DNA from: DASQPR01 sp963836775 | GTDB lineage: Bacteria > Actinomycetota > Actinomycetes > Mycobacteriales > Micromonosporaceae | Length of the DNA stretch: 64,000 nt | Direction: 5' to 3' | Assembly: GCA_963836775.1 (NCBI GenBank) | Contig: CAWIKR010000003.1 | Location: forward strand, 310,001 to 374,000 | Shown here: piece after piece, positions 47,357-54,822 of the stretch | Numbering within the stretch: position 1 is the stretch's first letter | Layout of the letters: each line of letters begins with the position of its first letter | Made by a program: the position numbers and the translations under genes | The notes under the pieces: model-generated | What the model saw: only the letters and a program-made list of their open reading frames with translations | Databases searched by the model: none | Told to the model about the DNA's origin: nothing

Positions 47357-47708
47357 TTTGGAATCGCCGGCGCTTCCGCTGGCGGCGTTGCTCGACCGCT
47401 CGAGTGCGCTTCGCACACGTCGCGGTCGGGCGCCTTGCCAGCGAAACCGCCACCGGTCCCAAATCTGGCTGGTCGATTTCTACTAGTGACGCTGCGACCG
47501 CTCGTGTGCGCTTCGCACACGTCGCGGTCGTGCGCCTTGTCACCGAAACCGCCCCCGGCCCCAAATCGATTTGGAATCGCCGGCGCTTCCGCTGGCGGCG
47601 TTGCTCGACCGCTCGAGTGCGCTTCGCACACGTCGCGGTCGGGCGCCTTGCCAGCGAAACCGCCACCGGTCCCAAATCTGGCTGGTCGATTTTCACTAGT
47701 GACGCTGC
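47356..47708. repeat. Intergenic repeat block: two 140-bp copies and one partial copy, each with a nested hairpin
   Basis: Copy A 47356-47495 and copy B 47569-47708 are almost identical (213-bp offset; they differ at two adjacent positions before CACTAGT/TACTAGT). A diverged partial copy fills 47495-47568. Each contains the same nested hairpin: outer CGACCGC/GCGGTCG and inner GTGCG-CTT-CGCAC, at 47393-47428, 47495-47530 and 47606-47641. The block fills almost the whole 394-bp gap between cutA and the CocE-like gene, and I see no gene in it. Confidence 0.85.
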
Positions 47709-47750
47709 TTGCCGGCACACGCCAACTGTGGCGCGAGCGGGTGCCATGAC

Positions 47751-49394
47751 TCAGTCGACGTCGATCTGGTGAATCGCCAGCCCCGACTCGAACGCTTCGA
47801 CGTCCACCGGCACCAGCACGGAGGCGGTCGCCATCGGATCGCCGGTGCCGGAATTGCGCGCCCAGCGCGGATGCGCACCGCCACTGACCTGGACCCGAAG
47901 CCGATGGCCGGGCTGGAACCGGTGGGCCGTCGGCCACAGCTCGACCGGCACCCGGCGGATGCCGTCGGCGTCCGGCGGGCACTCGGTCGCGAACGCCGAC
48001 CCGTGCGGATCGACCCTGGTCAGCCCATCGCAGACGTTGATGGACCGGCCGTCCGGGTGCACATCGCAGAGCCGGACGAAGAGATCGAAGAACTCCGACG
48101 AGGTGCGCACCGCGATGGTCGCGGCCACCGGACCGACTGCATCGATCGCGTCGGTCAACGGTTCACTGCTGTAAACCAGGACGTCCGGCCGGGCCTCCAG
48201 GGTGCGGTTGTCGACCGGGCCGCCGCCGGTGGTGAACATCGCGCCGCCGACCGAGGGCGTGGGATCGACCGGGTCATAACGGAATCGATCCGACTTGGGA
48301 CCAGACGCGATCGCCGCGGTGGTGCCGAAGTCAAGCGCGCCACCGGGCCGGATTGCCAATTCCGTGGTACGCCCGGCGGGCGGCCAGGTCTCGAAGTCGC
48401 GCCACTCGTCGACGCCTTGGACGAACACGTGCACGTCTTTCACCGGTGCGGGCCGGCGGCCCAATTGGACGTTGAAGAAGTCGACCCCCTCGGCGATCGA
48501 CGCGGCGAAGAGTTCCTGAGACGCATGCGTCCACGGACCGATGACGAGCCGGGGATGGTGGCCGGCAGCTCGCATCCGTGCGTAGTCGGCCAGCTGCCAC
48601 GGCAGGAAGATGTCCATCCAGCCGCCGACCATGCAGATCGGTGCCGTCACTGATTCGATCCGGTCACCGTGCCCCCGGCCCAGCCAGTAATCCTCGTCTT
48701 CGGCGCTGGCCAGCCACTCCCGGAAGAATGCGATCTCGGCGCCCGCGGCGATCAGGTCGGCCTCGCCTAGCGGCAGATGGGTCCAGGCGCGCTTGAGGTA
48801 CGGCCGCCGCCGGGCCTGCTTGATGATGAACGACAGCAACGAGCCGCCCTGGTTATGCACCAGAGTCGCCCAGTTGAGGATGGTGTCCAGCGAGAACGAT
48901 CCGCCGGCATAAGTCGGCGCACGAAACGATGAGGCCGTCACGGCGGTGAGCATGCCGCTGATCCGGTCGCCCGCGTCCGCGGCGATCGCCCATTGGGTGT
49001 ATCCGACATAGCTGGGGCCGTAGGTGAACAGCTTTCCGGTGAACCACGGCTGAGCGGTGACCCAGTCCAGGGTGTCCATCCCGTCGTCGTGCTCGTGCCG
49101 CATCGGGACGAAATCGCCGCCGGAGTCGAAAGTGCCTCGGCAGCTCTGCAGCACGACATGGAACCCGGACTCGGCGAGCGCCCGCCCCATCATCAGACCG
49201 ACCATGCCGCGCCGTCCGTAGGGCGAGCGGATCAGGACGGTGGCCGCGTCCGGGACGTCGGGTGCATAGTGATCGGTCATCAGGGCGACGCCGTCGCGCG
49301 TACGCACCGGGATGTTCCGCTGAAGCGAAACCCGCCGGGTGACGGCGGGAGGGAGTCCGAGGAGTCGCTGAACGGCCCGGCTCGCAACGCTCAT
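47751..49394 (-). CDS. CocE/NonD family serine hydrolase
   Basis: About 547 residues. Alpha/beta-hydrolase N-terminal domain: RNIPVRTRDGVALMTDHYAP, VLIRSPYGRR, SCRGTFDSGGDF, nucleophile Ser128 in YGPSYVGYTQ; acid and His expected near WTHASQ and GGWMDIFLPWQ; C-terminal jelly-roll domain (GHRLRVQVSGGAHPRWARN). Related enzymes hydrolyse cocaine esters, glutaryl-cephalosporins or X-Pro peptides; this substrate is unknown. ATG 49394 starts at MSVASRAVQRLLG; the frame is open to 49448. No signal peptide is evident. Confidence 0.88.
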   Translation of the reverse strand: MSVASRAVQRLLGLPPAVTRRVSLQRNIPVRTRDGVALMTDHYAPDVPDAATVLIRSPYGRRGMVGLMMGRALAESGFHVVLQSCRGTFDSGGDFVPMRHEHDDGMDTLDWVTAQPWFTGKLFTYGPSYVGYTQWAIAADAGDRISGMLTAVTASSFRAPTYAGGSFSLDTILNWATLVHNQGGSLLSFIIKQARRRPYLKRAWTHLPLGEADLIAAGAEIAFFREWLASAEDEDYWLGRGHGDRIESVTAPICMVGGWMDIFLPWQLADYARMRAAGHHPRLVIGPWTHASQELFAASIAEGVDFFNVQLGRRPAPVKDVHVFVQGVDEWRDFETWPPAGRTTELAIRPGGALDFGTTAAIASGPKSDRFRYDPVDPTPSVGGAMFTTGGGPVDNRTLEARPDVLVYSSEPLTDAIDAVGPVAATIAVRTSSEFFDLFVRLCDVHPDGRSINVCDGLTRVDPHGSAFATECPPDADGIRRVPVELWPTAHRFQPGHRLRVQVSGGAHPRWARNSGTGDPMATASVLVPVDVEAFESGLAIHQIDVD

Positions 49395-49572
49395 GCACGG
49401 AAGGCTACTGGCGAATTCTGTCTCGCCGCCGACGTCTCGACGGGTCAATCGTTGAGCAGACCATGACGTAGCGTTTGCGATGTATTGCCGTATTTATTAT
49501 GGCGATCTTCGTGACGGCCGCCGGCCCCGTTCCGAGCGCCGCCGACGCGCGCCTCGCGTAGGAGATGGCGTG

Positions 49573-49612
49573 ACGGCGGCGCCGACCACATGATCACGTG
49601 GCCGACGCCGCC
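49573..49612 (-). terminator. Terminator of the ABC-2 transporter operon
   Basis: Outer stem CGGCGGCG (49573-49580) with 49605-49612 and inner CCAC-GTGG around ATGATCAC, 25 bases past the permease stop on the minus strand. Confidence 0.6.
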
Positions 49613-49636
49613 GGCTCCCCGCAGCAAACTGACGGA

Positions 49637-50419
49637 CTAGACGCGCTTGGTGTCGCGCCGGAACGCGAGCGCGGCACCGATCGAGAAGACCACGGTCCAG
49701 GTCACGATGTTCAGCACACTGGTCCAATGGAAGGCGCCACCGAGCGGAGCGCGAGCCAGCTCTCCGACGCCGTAGACCGGAATGAATTTCGCGATGTCCT
49801 GCAGGACCTGCGGCGCTCCGGTGAGCGGGTAGAAGATGCCGCCGAAGATGGACAGCACCGCGAGCACCGGTCCGAGCACCTGCATCGCATTTTCCGACGG
49901 CAGCAGATAACCCATGAACAGCCCGAGCGCGGCGAAGACGAGGGCGCCCAGCCAGGCGGCGAGCCCGCACAGAATCCACTGGTGCATCTCCAGGCTGACG
50001 CCGGTCACGCCGCCGACGACGAACACCGTCACGACCGGGATCAGCCCGAGCACCATGGCGGTGAAGATCTTGATCGCCACGTAAGCGACCGGCCGCAACG
50101 GGGTCAGCCGCAGTTGCCGGCTCCAGCCCAGGGCACGCTCCACCGCCACCATGCTGCCGCCGCTCGCGCACGCGCTCATCGCGCCGTAAACCGCCATGCT
50201 GACCATGTAGTAGGCCCGGATCGTGACATTGGAGCCGTCGATCAGGGCGTCCTTCTGCGGCAGTCCGAAGACCACGAAGAAGACGATCGGCATCACGATC
50301 GTGAAGATCAGCGTGCGCTTGTTGCGCAGCATCCGGCGGACTTCCAGACCCAGGAAGGTCAGGTTGAATCCGCCCATGGCCGGGGTGGTGCGCGCCACCG
50401 TGGTGCTCGCGGCGGTCAT
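49637..50419 (-). CDS. ABC-2 type transporter permease
   Basis: 260 residues, six membrane segments: LIFTIVMPIVFFVVFGL, AYYMVSMAVYGAMSACASGG, AIKIFTAMVLGLIPVVTVFVVG, ILCGLAAWLGALVFAALGLFMGYLL, VLGPVLAVLSIFGGIFYPLTG and IVTWTVVFSIGAALAF. Typical of drug or lipid exporters (DrrB/ABC2 class). Start ATG 50419 overlaps the ATPase stop by four bases. Partner of the ATPase at 50416-51336; substrate unknown. Confidence 0.9.
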   Translation of the reverse strand: MTAASTTVARTTPAMGGFNLTFLGLEVRRMLRNKRTLIFTIVMPIVFFVVFGLPQKDALIDGSNVTIRAYYMVSMAVYGAMSACASGGSMVAVERALGWSRQLRLTPLRPVAYVAIKIFTAMVLGLIPVVTVFVVGGVTGVSLEMHQWILCGLAAWLGALVFAALGLFMGYLLPSENAMQVLGPVLAVLSIFGGIFYPLTGAPQVLQDIAKFIPVYGVGELARAPLGGAFHWTSVLNIVTWTVVFSIGAALAFRRDTKRV

Positions 50420-51336
50420 CGGGTGCTCCCTTCCAGAGCTGCGACGCCGTTGGTGTCGCCACTGGTCAGGGCGATGAAGGCGTCTTCGAGGTTGTGCGCG
50501 GTGATCTCCAGATCCCGTGCGGCGGTTTGGTTGAGCAGGTAGCGCGCCACGCCGTCGGAGTCGTTGCCGCGGATCAGCACGGTGTCGCCACGCAGCTCGA
50601 TGTCCTCGACGCCGGGCAGGTCGGCCAGCGCCCGGGTATCGGCGCCGGGGAGAGTGGCGCGCACCTGGCGGCCGCTGGCCATCGCCTTGATCTCGGCGGT
50701 GGTGCCGTCGGCGACGATCCGGCCGCTGCGGATCAGCACGATCCGGTCCGCGTACGCGTCGGCTTCCTCGAGGTAGTGGGTCGCGAACATCACCGTGCGG
50801 CCGCGCATCGCGTCCTCCCGGATGGCGCTCCAGAAGTCCCGCCGGCCCTCCACGTCCATGCCGGCGGTGGGCTCGTCGAGCAGCATCAGCTCGGGCTCGG
50901 ACAGCAGCGCCAGGGCGAACCGCAGCCGCTGCTGCTGGCCTCCGGAGCACTTGCCGACGAGGCGGTCGCCGATCTCTTCGATGCCGGCCCGCTCCAGCAC
51001 CTCCCCGACCGGACGAGCGTGCGGGAAGAGGGTGGCGGTCAGGCGTACCGTTTCCTTGATCGTCAGGTCCTTGAGCAGGCCCGCGGTCTGCATCACCGCG
51101 GACACCCGGCCGTTGGCGATAGCGTCATCCGGCTTGCCGCCGTAGATCGAGATCGTGCCCGAATTCGGCCGGGACAGGCCGAGAAGCATGTCGATGGTGG
51201 TGGTCTTGCCCGCGCCATTCGGGCCGAGGAAGGCGACGATCTCACCGGGTTCGATGGCGAGGGTGAGGTCGTCCACGGCGGTCAGTGACCCGAATTTCTT
51301 GGTCACCCGCTGAAGGTCGACTGCCAATGTCTGCAT
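50416..51336 (-). CDS. ABC-2 type transporter ATP-binding protein
   Basis: 306 residues. Walker A LGPNGAGKTTT, Q-loop near AVMQTAGLL, signature CSGGQQQRLRFALAL, Walker B LMLLDEPTAGMD, H-loop FATHYLEEAD, then the DrrA-like C-terminal domain (VRATLPGADTRALADLPGVEDIEL in part, NLEDAFIALTSGDTN). Energises the ABC-2 permease encoded immediately downstream. Three ACATCTGT boxes lie 60-120 bases upstream of ATG 51336 and may regulate it. Confidence 0.92.
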   Translation of the reverse strand: MQTLAVDLQRVTKKFGSLTAVDDLTLAIEPGEIVAFLGPNGAGKTTTIDMLLGLSRPNSGTISIYGGKPDDAIANGRVSAVMQTAGLLKDLTIKETVRLTATLFPHARPVGEVLERAGIEEIGDRLVGKCSGGQQQRLRFALALLSEPELMLLDEPTAGMDVEGRRDFWSAIREDAMRGRTVMFATHYLEEADAYADRIVLIRSGRIVADGTTAEIKAMASGRQVRATLPGADTRALADLPGVEDIELRGDTVLIRGNDSDGVARYLLNQTAARDLEITAHNLEDAFIALTSGDTNGVAALEGSTR

Positions 51337-51396
51337 AGCTACGAGTCTGACCGCTACAGGTTGACGCGGTTAGAACCGTTGATCACGAAATGACTG

Positions 51397-51455
51397 TGAC
51401 ATCTGTCAGACGCTGGACATCTGTGAGATCCGGGGCAGGAGCCGCAGATGTGACA
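51397..51455. promoter_or_regulatory. Three ACATCTGT-type boxes in the divergent ABC/TarI spacer
   Basis: TGACATCTGTCA (51397-51408, perfect dyad), GGACATCTGTGA (51415-51426) and the reverse-oriented GCAGATGTGACA (51444-51455). Spacing 18 and 29 bases. Possible operator for either divergent operon. Confidence 0.5.
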
Positions 51456-51559
51456 GACAGAGCCGGGTGCGGTGCAATGGGCGGATCGGCCGGAACCGCC
51501 TGAGCTGCGGCCGTGTACGCTTTCCGGGCTCGTTCGAGTTCACAGGAGGGGACGGTTTG

Positions 51560-52243
51560 GTGTTTAGCCTCGCGCTACTGAATGGCGGCGTAGGAACACG
51601 GGTAGCCGCTGGCCAGCCGAAACAGTTCCTCACGGTGAATGGGCTCCCCATCATCGTCTACAGCCTGGTCGCGGCCGACGGTGTCGATTCGATCTCGCAG
51701 ATCGTTCTGAACTATCCCGACGGTTATCGCGACGCGGTGGAGAAGATCGTCACCGACTACGCGATCAAGACGCCGATCACCTACGTGCGGCCCGGCCGGA
51801 CGCGGCACGAGTCGGTCAACCTGATGCTGCCGCATCTGGAAAACGAGCACGTCATCATCCACGAGTCGGCCCGCCCCCTGGTGACCTCGGCCGACTTCGC
51901 GCGGATCATCGCCCACGAGCACCCGGACGTCAGCTACATGCTGGAGATCCCGTTCACGGTTGCTCCGGTGGACCCGACGACCCATCACGTGACCGGCTCG
52001 CTGGAGCGGGACAAGCTGCGCAATGTCCAGCTGCCCCAGAAGTTCCGCAAGTCCACGCTGGTCGCGGCGCATGACTACGCAGCCCGCGAGGGCGTCGACT
52101 TCACCGAAGACGCGACCCTCTGCGCGATCGCCGGCTTCGACGTCCGGTTCCTCGAGGGCAAGGACAGCAACTTCAAGGTCACCACCCCGATTGATGTCCA
52201 GCTGGCCGGCTATCTGCTGGGCGGGGAGGCGAGCGATGAGTAA
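51560..52243 (+). CDS. IspD/TarI-like nucleotidylyltransferase
   Basis: About 227 residues of the IspD/TarI fold. CTP-binding signature LALLNGGVGTRVAAGQPKQFL, then RPGRTRHESVNLML, FTEDATLCAIAGFDVRFLEG and KVTTPIDVQLA. It transfers CMP from CTP to a sugar-alcohol phosphate: either methylerythritol phosphate (IspD) or ribitol phosphate (TarI). GTG 51560 or TTG 51557 follow AGGAGG. The stop overlaps the SDR start (ATGAGTAA). Pairing with an SDR resembles TarI-TarJ and the fused Haemophilus CDP-ribitol enzyme, so CDP-ribitol (or similar) synthesis is favoured over IspD; inference. Confidence 0.8.
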   Translation: MFSLALLNGGVGTRVAAGQPKQFLTVNGLPIIVYSLVAADGVDSISQIVLNYPDGYRDAVEKIVTDYAIKTPITYVRPGRTRHESVNLMLPHLENEHVIIHESARPLVTSADFARIIAHEHPDVSYMLEIPFTVAPVDPTTHHVTGSLERDKLRNVQLPQKFRKSTLVAAHDYAAREGVDFTEDATLCAIAGFDVRFLEGKDSNFKVTTPIDVQLAGYLLGGEASDE

Positions 52244-52943
52244 GTCGATCATGGTTACCGGAGCGTCCAAGGGCATCGGCCTGAAGACCGTCCGCGAGTT
52301 CTTCTACGCCGACAACGGCGTGACCGACTTCATCCTGCTCTCCCGCGAGTCGGATGAGTTCAAGATCGTGATCAAGGAACTCACCGAGAACAACCCGTAC
52401 GGCAAGTCGCTCACGCCGTACCACATCGATCTCTTCGACCGGTCGGCGCTGGTGTCGCTGATGCAGGAGATCAAGGTCGCCCACGGCAAGGTCGACATCC
52501 TGATCAACAACGCCGGTTACACCGCTCCGATGGCGATCCACCAGATCGACTTCGGCGACTTCGAGCGCACCATCGGCGTCAACCTCTATGCCCCGTTCAC
52601 GATCGTGCAGTCGCTCCTGCACATCGGGAACACCTTCGAGCTGATCGTGAACATCGCCTCCACGGCCGGCATCAACGGCCGGTCCGGCTGGCTGACCTAC
52701 TCCTCCTCGAAAGCCGCTCTCATCACGATGAGCGAGGTCATGAAGGAAGAGCTGGCCATCTACGGCACCCGAGTGGTGTGCATCTCGCCCGGGCGGTGCG
52801 CGACGGATCTGCGCCGGACGCTCGCGCCGGAAGAGGACCCCTCGACGATCATGCAGCCCGAGCACGTGGCACGCGTCATCGCGATGCTCGCCTCGGATGT
52901 CGGCCGGTTCGTCGACTCGCAGAACCTCGTCGTCCGGATGTAG
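52236..52943 (+). CDS. Short-chain dehydrogenase/reductase, partner of the TarI-like enzyme
   Basis: 235 residues, classical SDR: cofactor loop MVTGASKGIGL, NNAG motif (ILINNAGYTAP), catalytic Ser in VNIASTAGING, YxxxK as YSSSKAAL. Likely reduces the pentulose phosphate whose product the TarI-like enzyme then activates (ribulose-5-phosphate to ribitol-5-phosphate in known systems). Overlaps the upstream gene by eight bases. A palindromic repeat element follows 24 bases after the stop. Confidence 0.82.
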   Translation: MSKSIMVTGASKGIGLKTVREFFYADNGVTDFILLSRESDEFKIVIKELTENNPYGKSLTPYHIDLFDRSALVSLMQEIKVAHGKVDILINNAGYTAPMAIHQIDFGDFERTIGVNLYAPFTIVQSLLHIGNTFELIVNIASTAGINGRSGWLTYSSSKAALITMSEVMKEELAIYGTRVVCISPGRCATDLRRTLAPEEDPSTIMQPEHVARVIAMLASDVGRFVDSQNLVVRM

Positions 52944-52966
52944 CTCGGCGCCGTCCCCGACCCCCT

Positions 52967-53017
52967 TGGATCTTGAATATTTGTCGCTGTTATAGAGCGA
53001 TGATCGTTCAAGATCCA
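52967..53017. repeat. Palindromic repeat element, copy 2
   Basis: Outer 11-bp perfect arms TGGATCTTGAA (52967-52977) and 53007-53017; inner stem TCGCT/AGCGA (52984-52988, 52996-53000). Same plan as 32606-32653, but the inner stem differs at paired positions. Its right arm carries the stop codon and the last residues (GS) of the minus-strand gene ending at 53008. Confidence 0.65.
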
Positions 53018-53934
53018 GGGTTGGTCGGCGGTGGAGGCGGCGGCGGCGCCGGCGGCGGTGGAGGCGGCGGCGGCGGGTTGGGCGGTGGCGGCGGGTAGGT
53101 CGGCATGCTCTGGCCCGGAGGCGGCTGTGGCGGATACATCGGCGTCGTCGGCCCCGGCGGCGGAGCCGAACCCGGTGGCGGCTGATATCCGCCAGGCTGC
53201 GGTTGCCACCCGCCGCCGGGCTGGTTGGCCGGCGTACCAGATGGTGGGTAGCCCGCCGGGTAACCGCCCGGATAGGCCGGCGTGATCTCCCGGCGGCGTT
53301 TGGCGGCGATGCCCCAGATCAACAATCCGAGCCCGAGCAGGGCGAGCAGTCCGCCGAAGATGGTGGCGCCGAGCGCGAGCCCGAACAAGCCCTTGATCTT
53401 CAGGCCGGCGCGGGCGTCCAGGCTGACCCCGGGCGACGCGTCGGCGTTCATGATGACCAGCCGGTAGTCGCCGTTGGCGATCGGCCACCGAAGCTGCGGT
53501 GACGTGCCGGTGGCCGACGCCACCCAGAACGATTGGTCGCCCGGCGCGGCCGGCTGCGTCGTGCCGTCGATCCGAGTGGTGATCAGCCGGAAGTCACCGA
53601 AGTCGACCTTGGTCACCTGCTCGTAGCTGGCGCCGTTGAAGTAGGCCTGCACCTGTGCCGCCGGGCCGATGCCAAGGAACACCGGCTTGCTGGAGTCGCG
53701 GCCGTCCAGCTGAAGGGTGACCGACCCGCCGTTCCTTCCGACGTCGTTGCTGTTCTGGATGTCGCCGGGATTGCTCACGAAACCCGTGGTCGGCGTGCTG
53801 ATCGAGTGATAGCCGGTCTGGACCACGCCGCTGCTGCCGCCGAACGCGAGACCGGCCCCTCCAAATGCCGCCAGTGCCAGGCCAATCAGCAGGCCGAGCA
53901 GGCCGAGCACGATCAGGATGATCTTCTTCGTCAT
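53008..53934 (-). CDS. Membrane protein with C-terminal polyproline tail
   Basis: 308 residues. N-terminal membrane anchor (about 5-30, IILIVLGLLGLLIGLALAAFGGAG), extracytoplasmic beta-rich domain of about 150 residues (GGSVTLQLDGRDSSKPVFLGIG, GDYRLVIMNADASPGVSLD), second membrane segment (about 183-210, GLFGLALGATIFGGLLALLGLGLLIWG), basic stop-transfer RRR, then a cytoplasmic tail of about 90 residues dominated by PPG, YPP and long proline runs. No family recognised. The final codons and TGA lie in the repeat element at 52967-53017. Downstream in orientation from the PknG-type operon but separated by 60 bases. Confidence 0.78.
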   Translation of the reverse strand: MTKKIILIVLGLLGLLIGLALAAFGGAGLAFGGSSGVVQTGYHSISTPTTGFVSNPGDIQNSNDVGRNGGSVTLQLDGRDSSKPVFLGIGPAAQVQAYFNGASYEQVTKVDFGDFRLITTRIDGTTQPAAPGDQSFWVASATGTSPQLRWPIANGDYRLVIMNADASPGVSLDARAGLKIKGLFGLALGATIFGGLLALLGLGLLIWGIAAKRRREITPAYPGGYPAGYPPSGTPANQPGGGWQPQPGGYQPPPGSAPPPGPTTPMYPPQPPPGQSMPTYPPPPPNPPPPPPPPPAPPPPPPPTNPGS

Positions 53935-53993
53935 GCCGCACCCCCGATACCGACGACCCCAGTATCGGTAGTTTTGACCGGCTTGTGTCGGTT

Positions 53994-54821
53994 TTAGGTG
54001 GATCGGATGGTCAGCGCGGTCCAGGCGCCGAGATGCAGCACGTCGCCGTCGGCCAGGCTGGTCGGCACGTTCGCCGGGAGCCCGTCGGCGCTGTCGTTGA
54101 GGTAGGTCCCGTTCGACGAATCCAGATCGACCACCGACCAGGCGCCGTCCGGCTGCTGCACCAGGAGCGCGTGCGCGTGCGAGACGGCCGGATCACCCGG
54201 CGGCCCGGACAGGTCCACCTCGGGTTCGATGCCACGCGAGCGGCTCCGCCGCCCGATCAGGATCCGCGGGCGATCGAGCAGAAACCGCCGCTCCGGGATG
54301 AAGGCCGGCAGCGCGATCGGTTCGGCGTCCGGATCGGCTTGGGCTTGCATGCGAGCGTGGTACGCGGCATCCGCGGTCACCACCAGCCGCCACGAGCCGG
54401 CCGCGGCGCGTGGGCCGGGGACCACCGGCTTGACCGCCGTGGCGTTCGGATCGTCCGGGTCCGCCGGACCGGCAGCGGTCGCACCCGCGGCACTGGTCGC
54501 CGGCGCCGGGTCCAGCCCTCCAGCGGTTGACTGAGCCGGCCCGCCGGCTGCCGTCTGAGCCGGCTCGCCGGCTGTCGGCTGATATCCGGCGAGCACGAAG
54601 TCGTGGCCGCAGACCTCGCAGAACCGGCCGCTGCGCGGCGTAGCGCAGTCCGGGCACGGGTCGCCGGACGGTGCCACGCTCGCCGGAGCCGAGCTCGCCG
54701 AAGCCGCCACAGATCCGGACGCGCCCGCCGGCGCCGATGAGCCGGCCGCGCCGATCGGAGCGCCGCACTCGTCGCAGTAGTCGCCGGATCGGGATTGGTG
54801 ACCCTTCGGGCAGGTGTGCAT
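53994..54821 (-). CDS. FHA-domain protein with two N-terminal zinc ribbons
   Basis: 275 residues. Two CxxC-type ribbons: CPKGHQSRSGDYCDECG (residues 4-20) and CPDCATPRSGRFCEVCG (about 56-72), an Ala/Gly/Pro linker, and a C-terminal FHA domain with ILIGRRSRSR, VSHAHALL and VDLDSSNGTYLND, the phosphothreonine-binding residues. It should bind phosphorylated partners in the PknG operon. Unlike GarA/OdhI it lacks the small N-terminal ETTS-type phosphosite. Last gene of the seven-gene operon, one base after the VWA gene stop. Confidence 0.88.
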   Translation of the reverse strand: MHTCPKGHQSRSGDYCDECGAPIGAAGSSAPAGASGSVAASASSAPASVAPSGDPCPDCATPRSGRFCEVCGHDFVLAGYQPTAGEPAQTAAGGPAQSTAGGLDPAPATSAAGATAAGPADPDDPNATAVKPVVPGPRAAAGSWRLVVTADAAYHARMQAQADPDAEPIALPAFIPERRFLLDRPRILIGRRSRSRGIEPEVDLSGPPGDPAVSHAHALLVQQPDGAWSVVDLDSSNGTYLNDSADGLPANVPTSLADGDVLHLGAWTALTIRST

Positions 54822-54822
54822 G

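Noticed and set aside
47356..47708. CRISPR array
   Set aside because: Only three units, long imperfect copies with nested hairpins and no regular unique spacers or cas genes.
47158..47772. Long ORFs running through the cutA 3' repeat block
   Set aside because: Their translation merely repeats with the DNA copies, has no start signal, and cutA occupies the 5' part in another frame.
52778..53098. Glycine-run ORF on the plus strand
   Set aside because: Antisense image of the polyproline tail of the gene ending at 53008.
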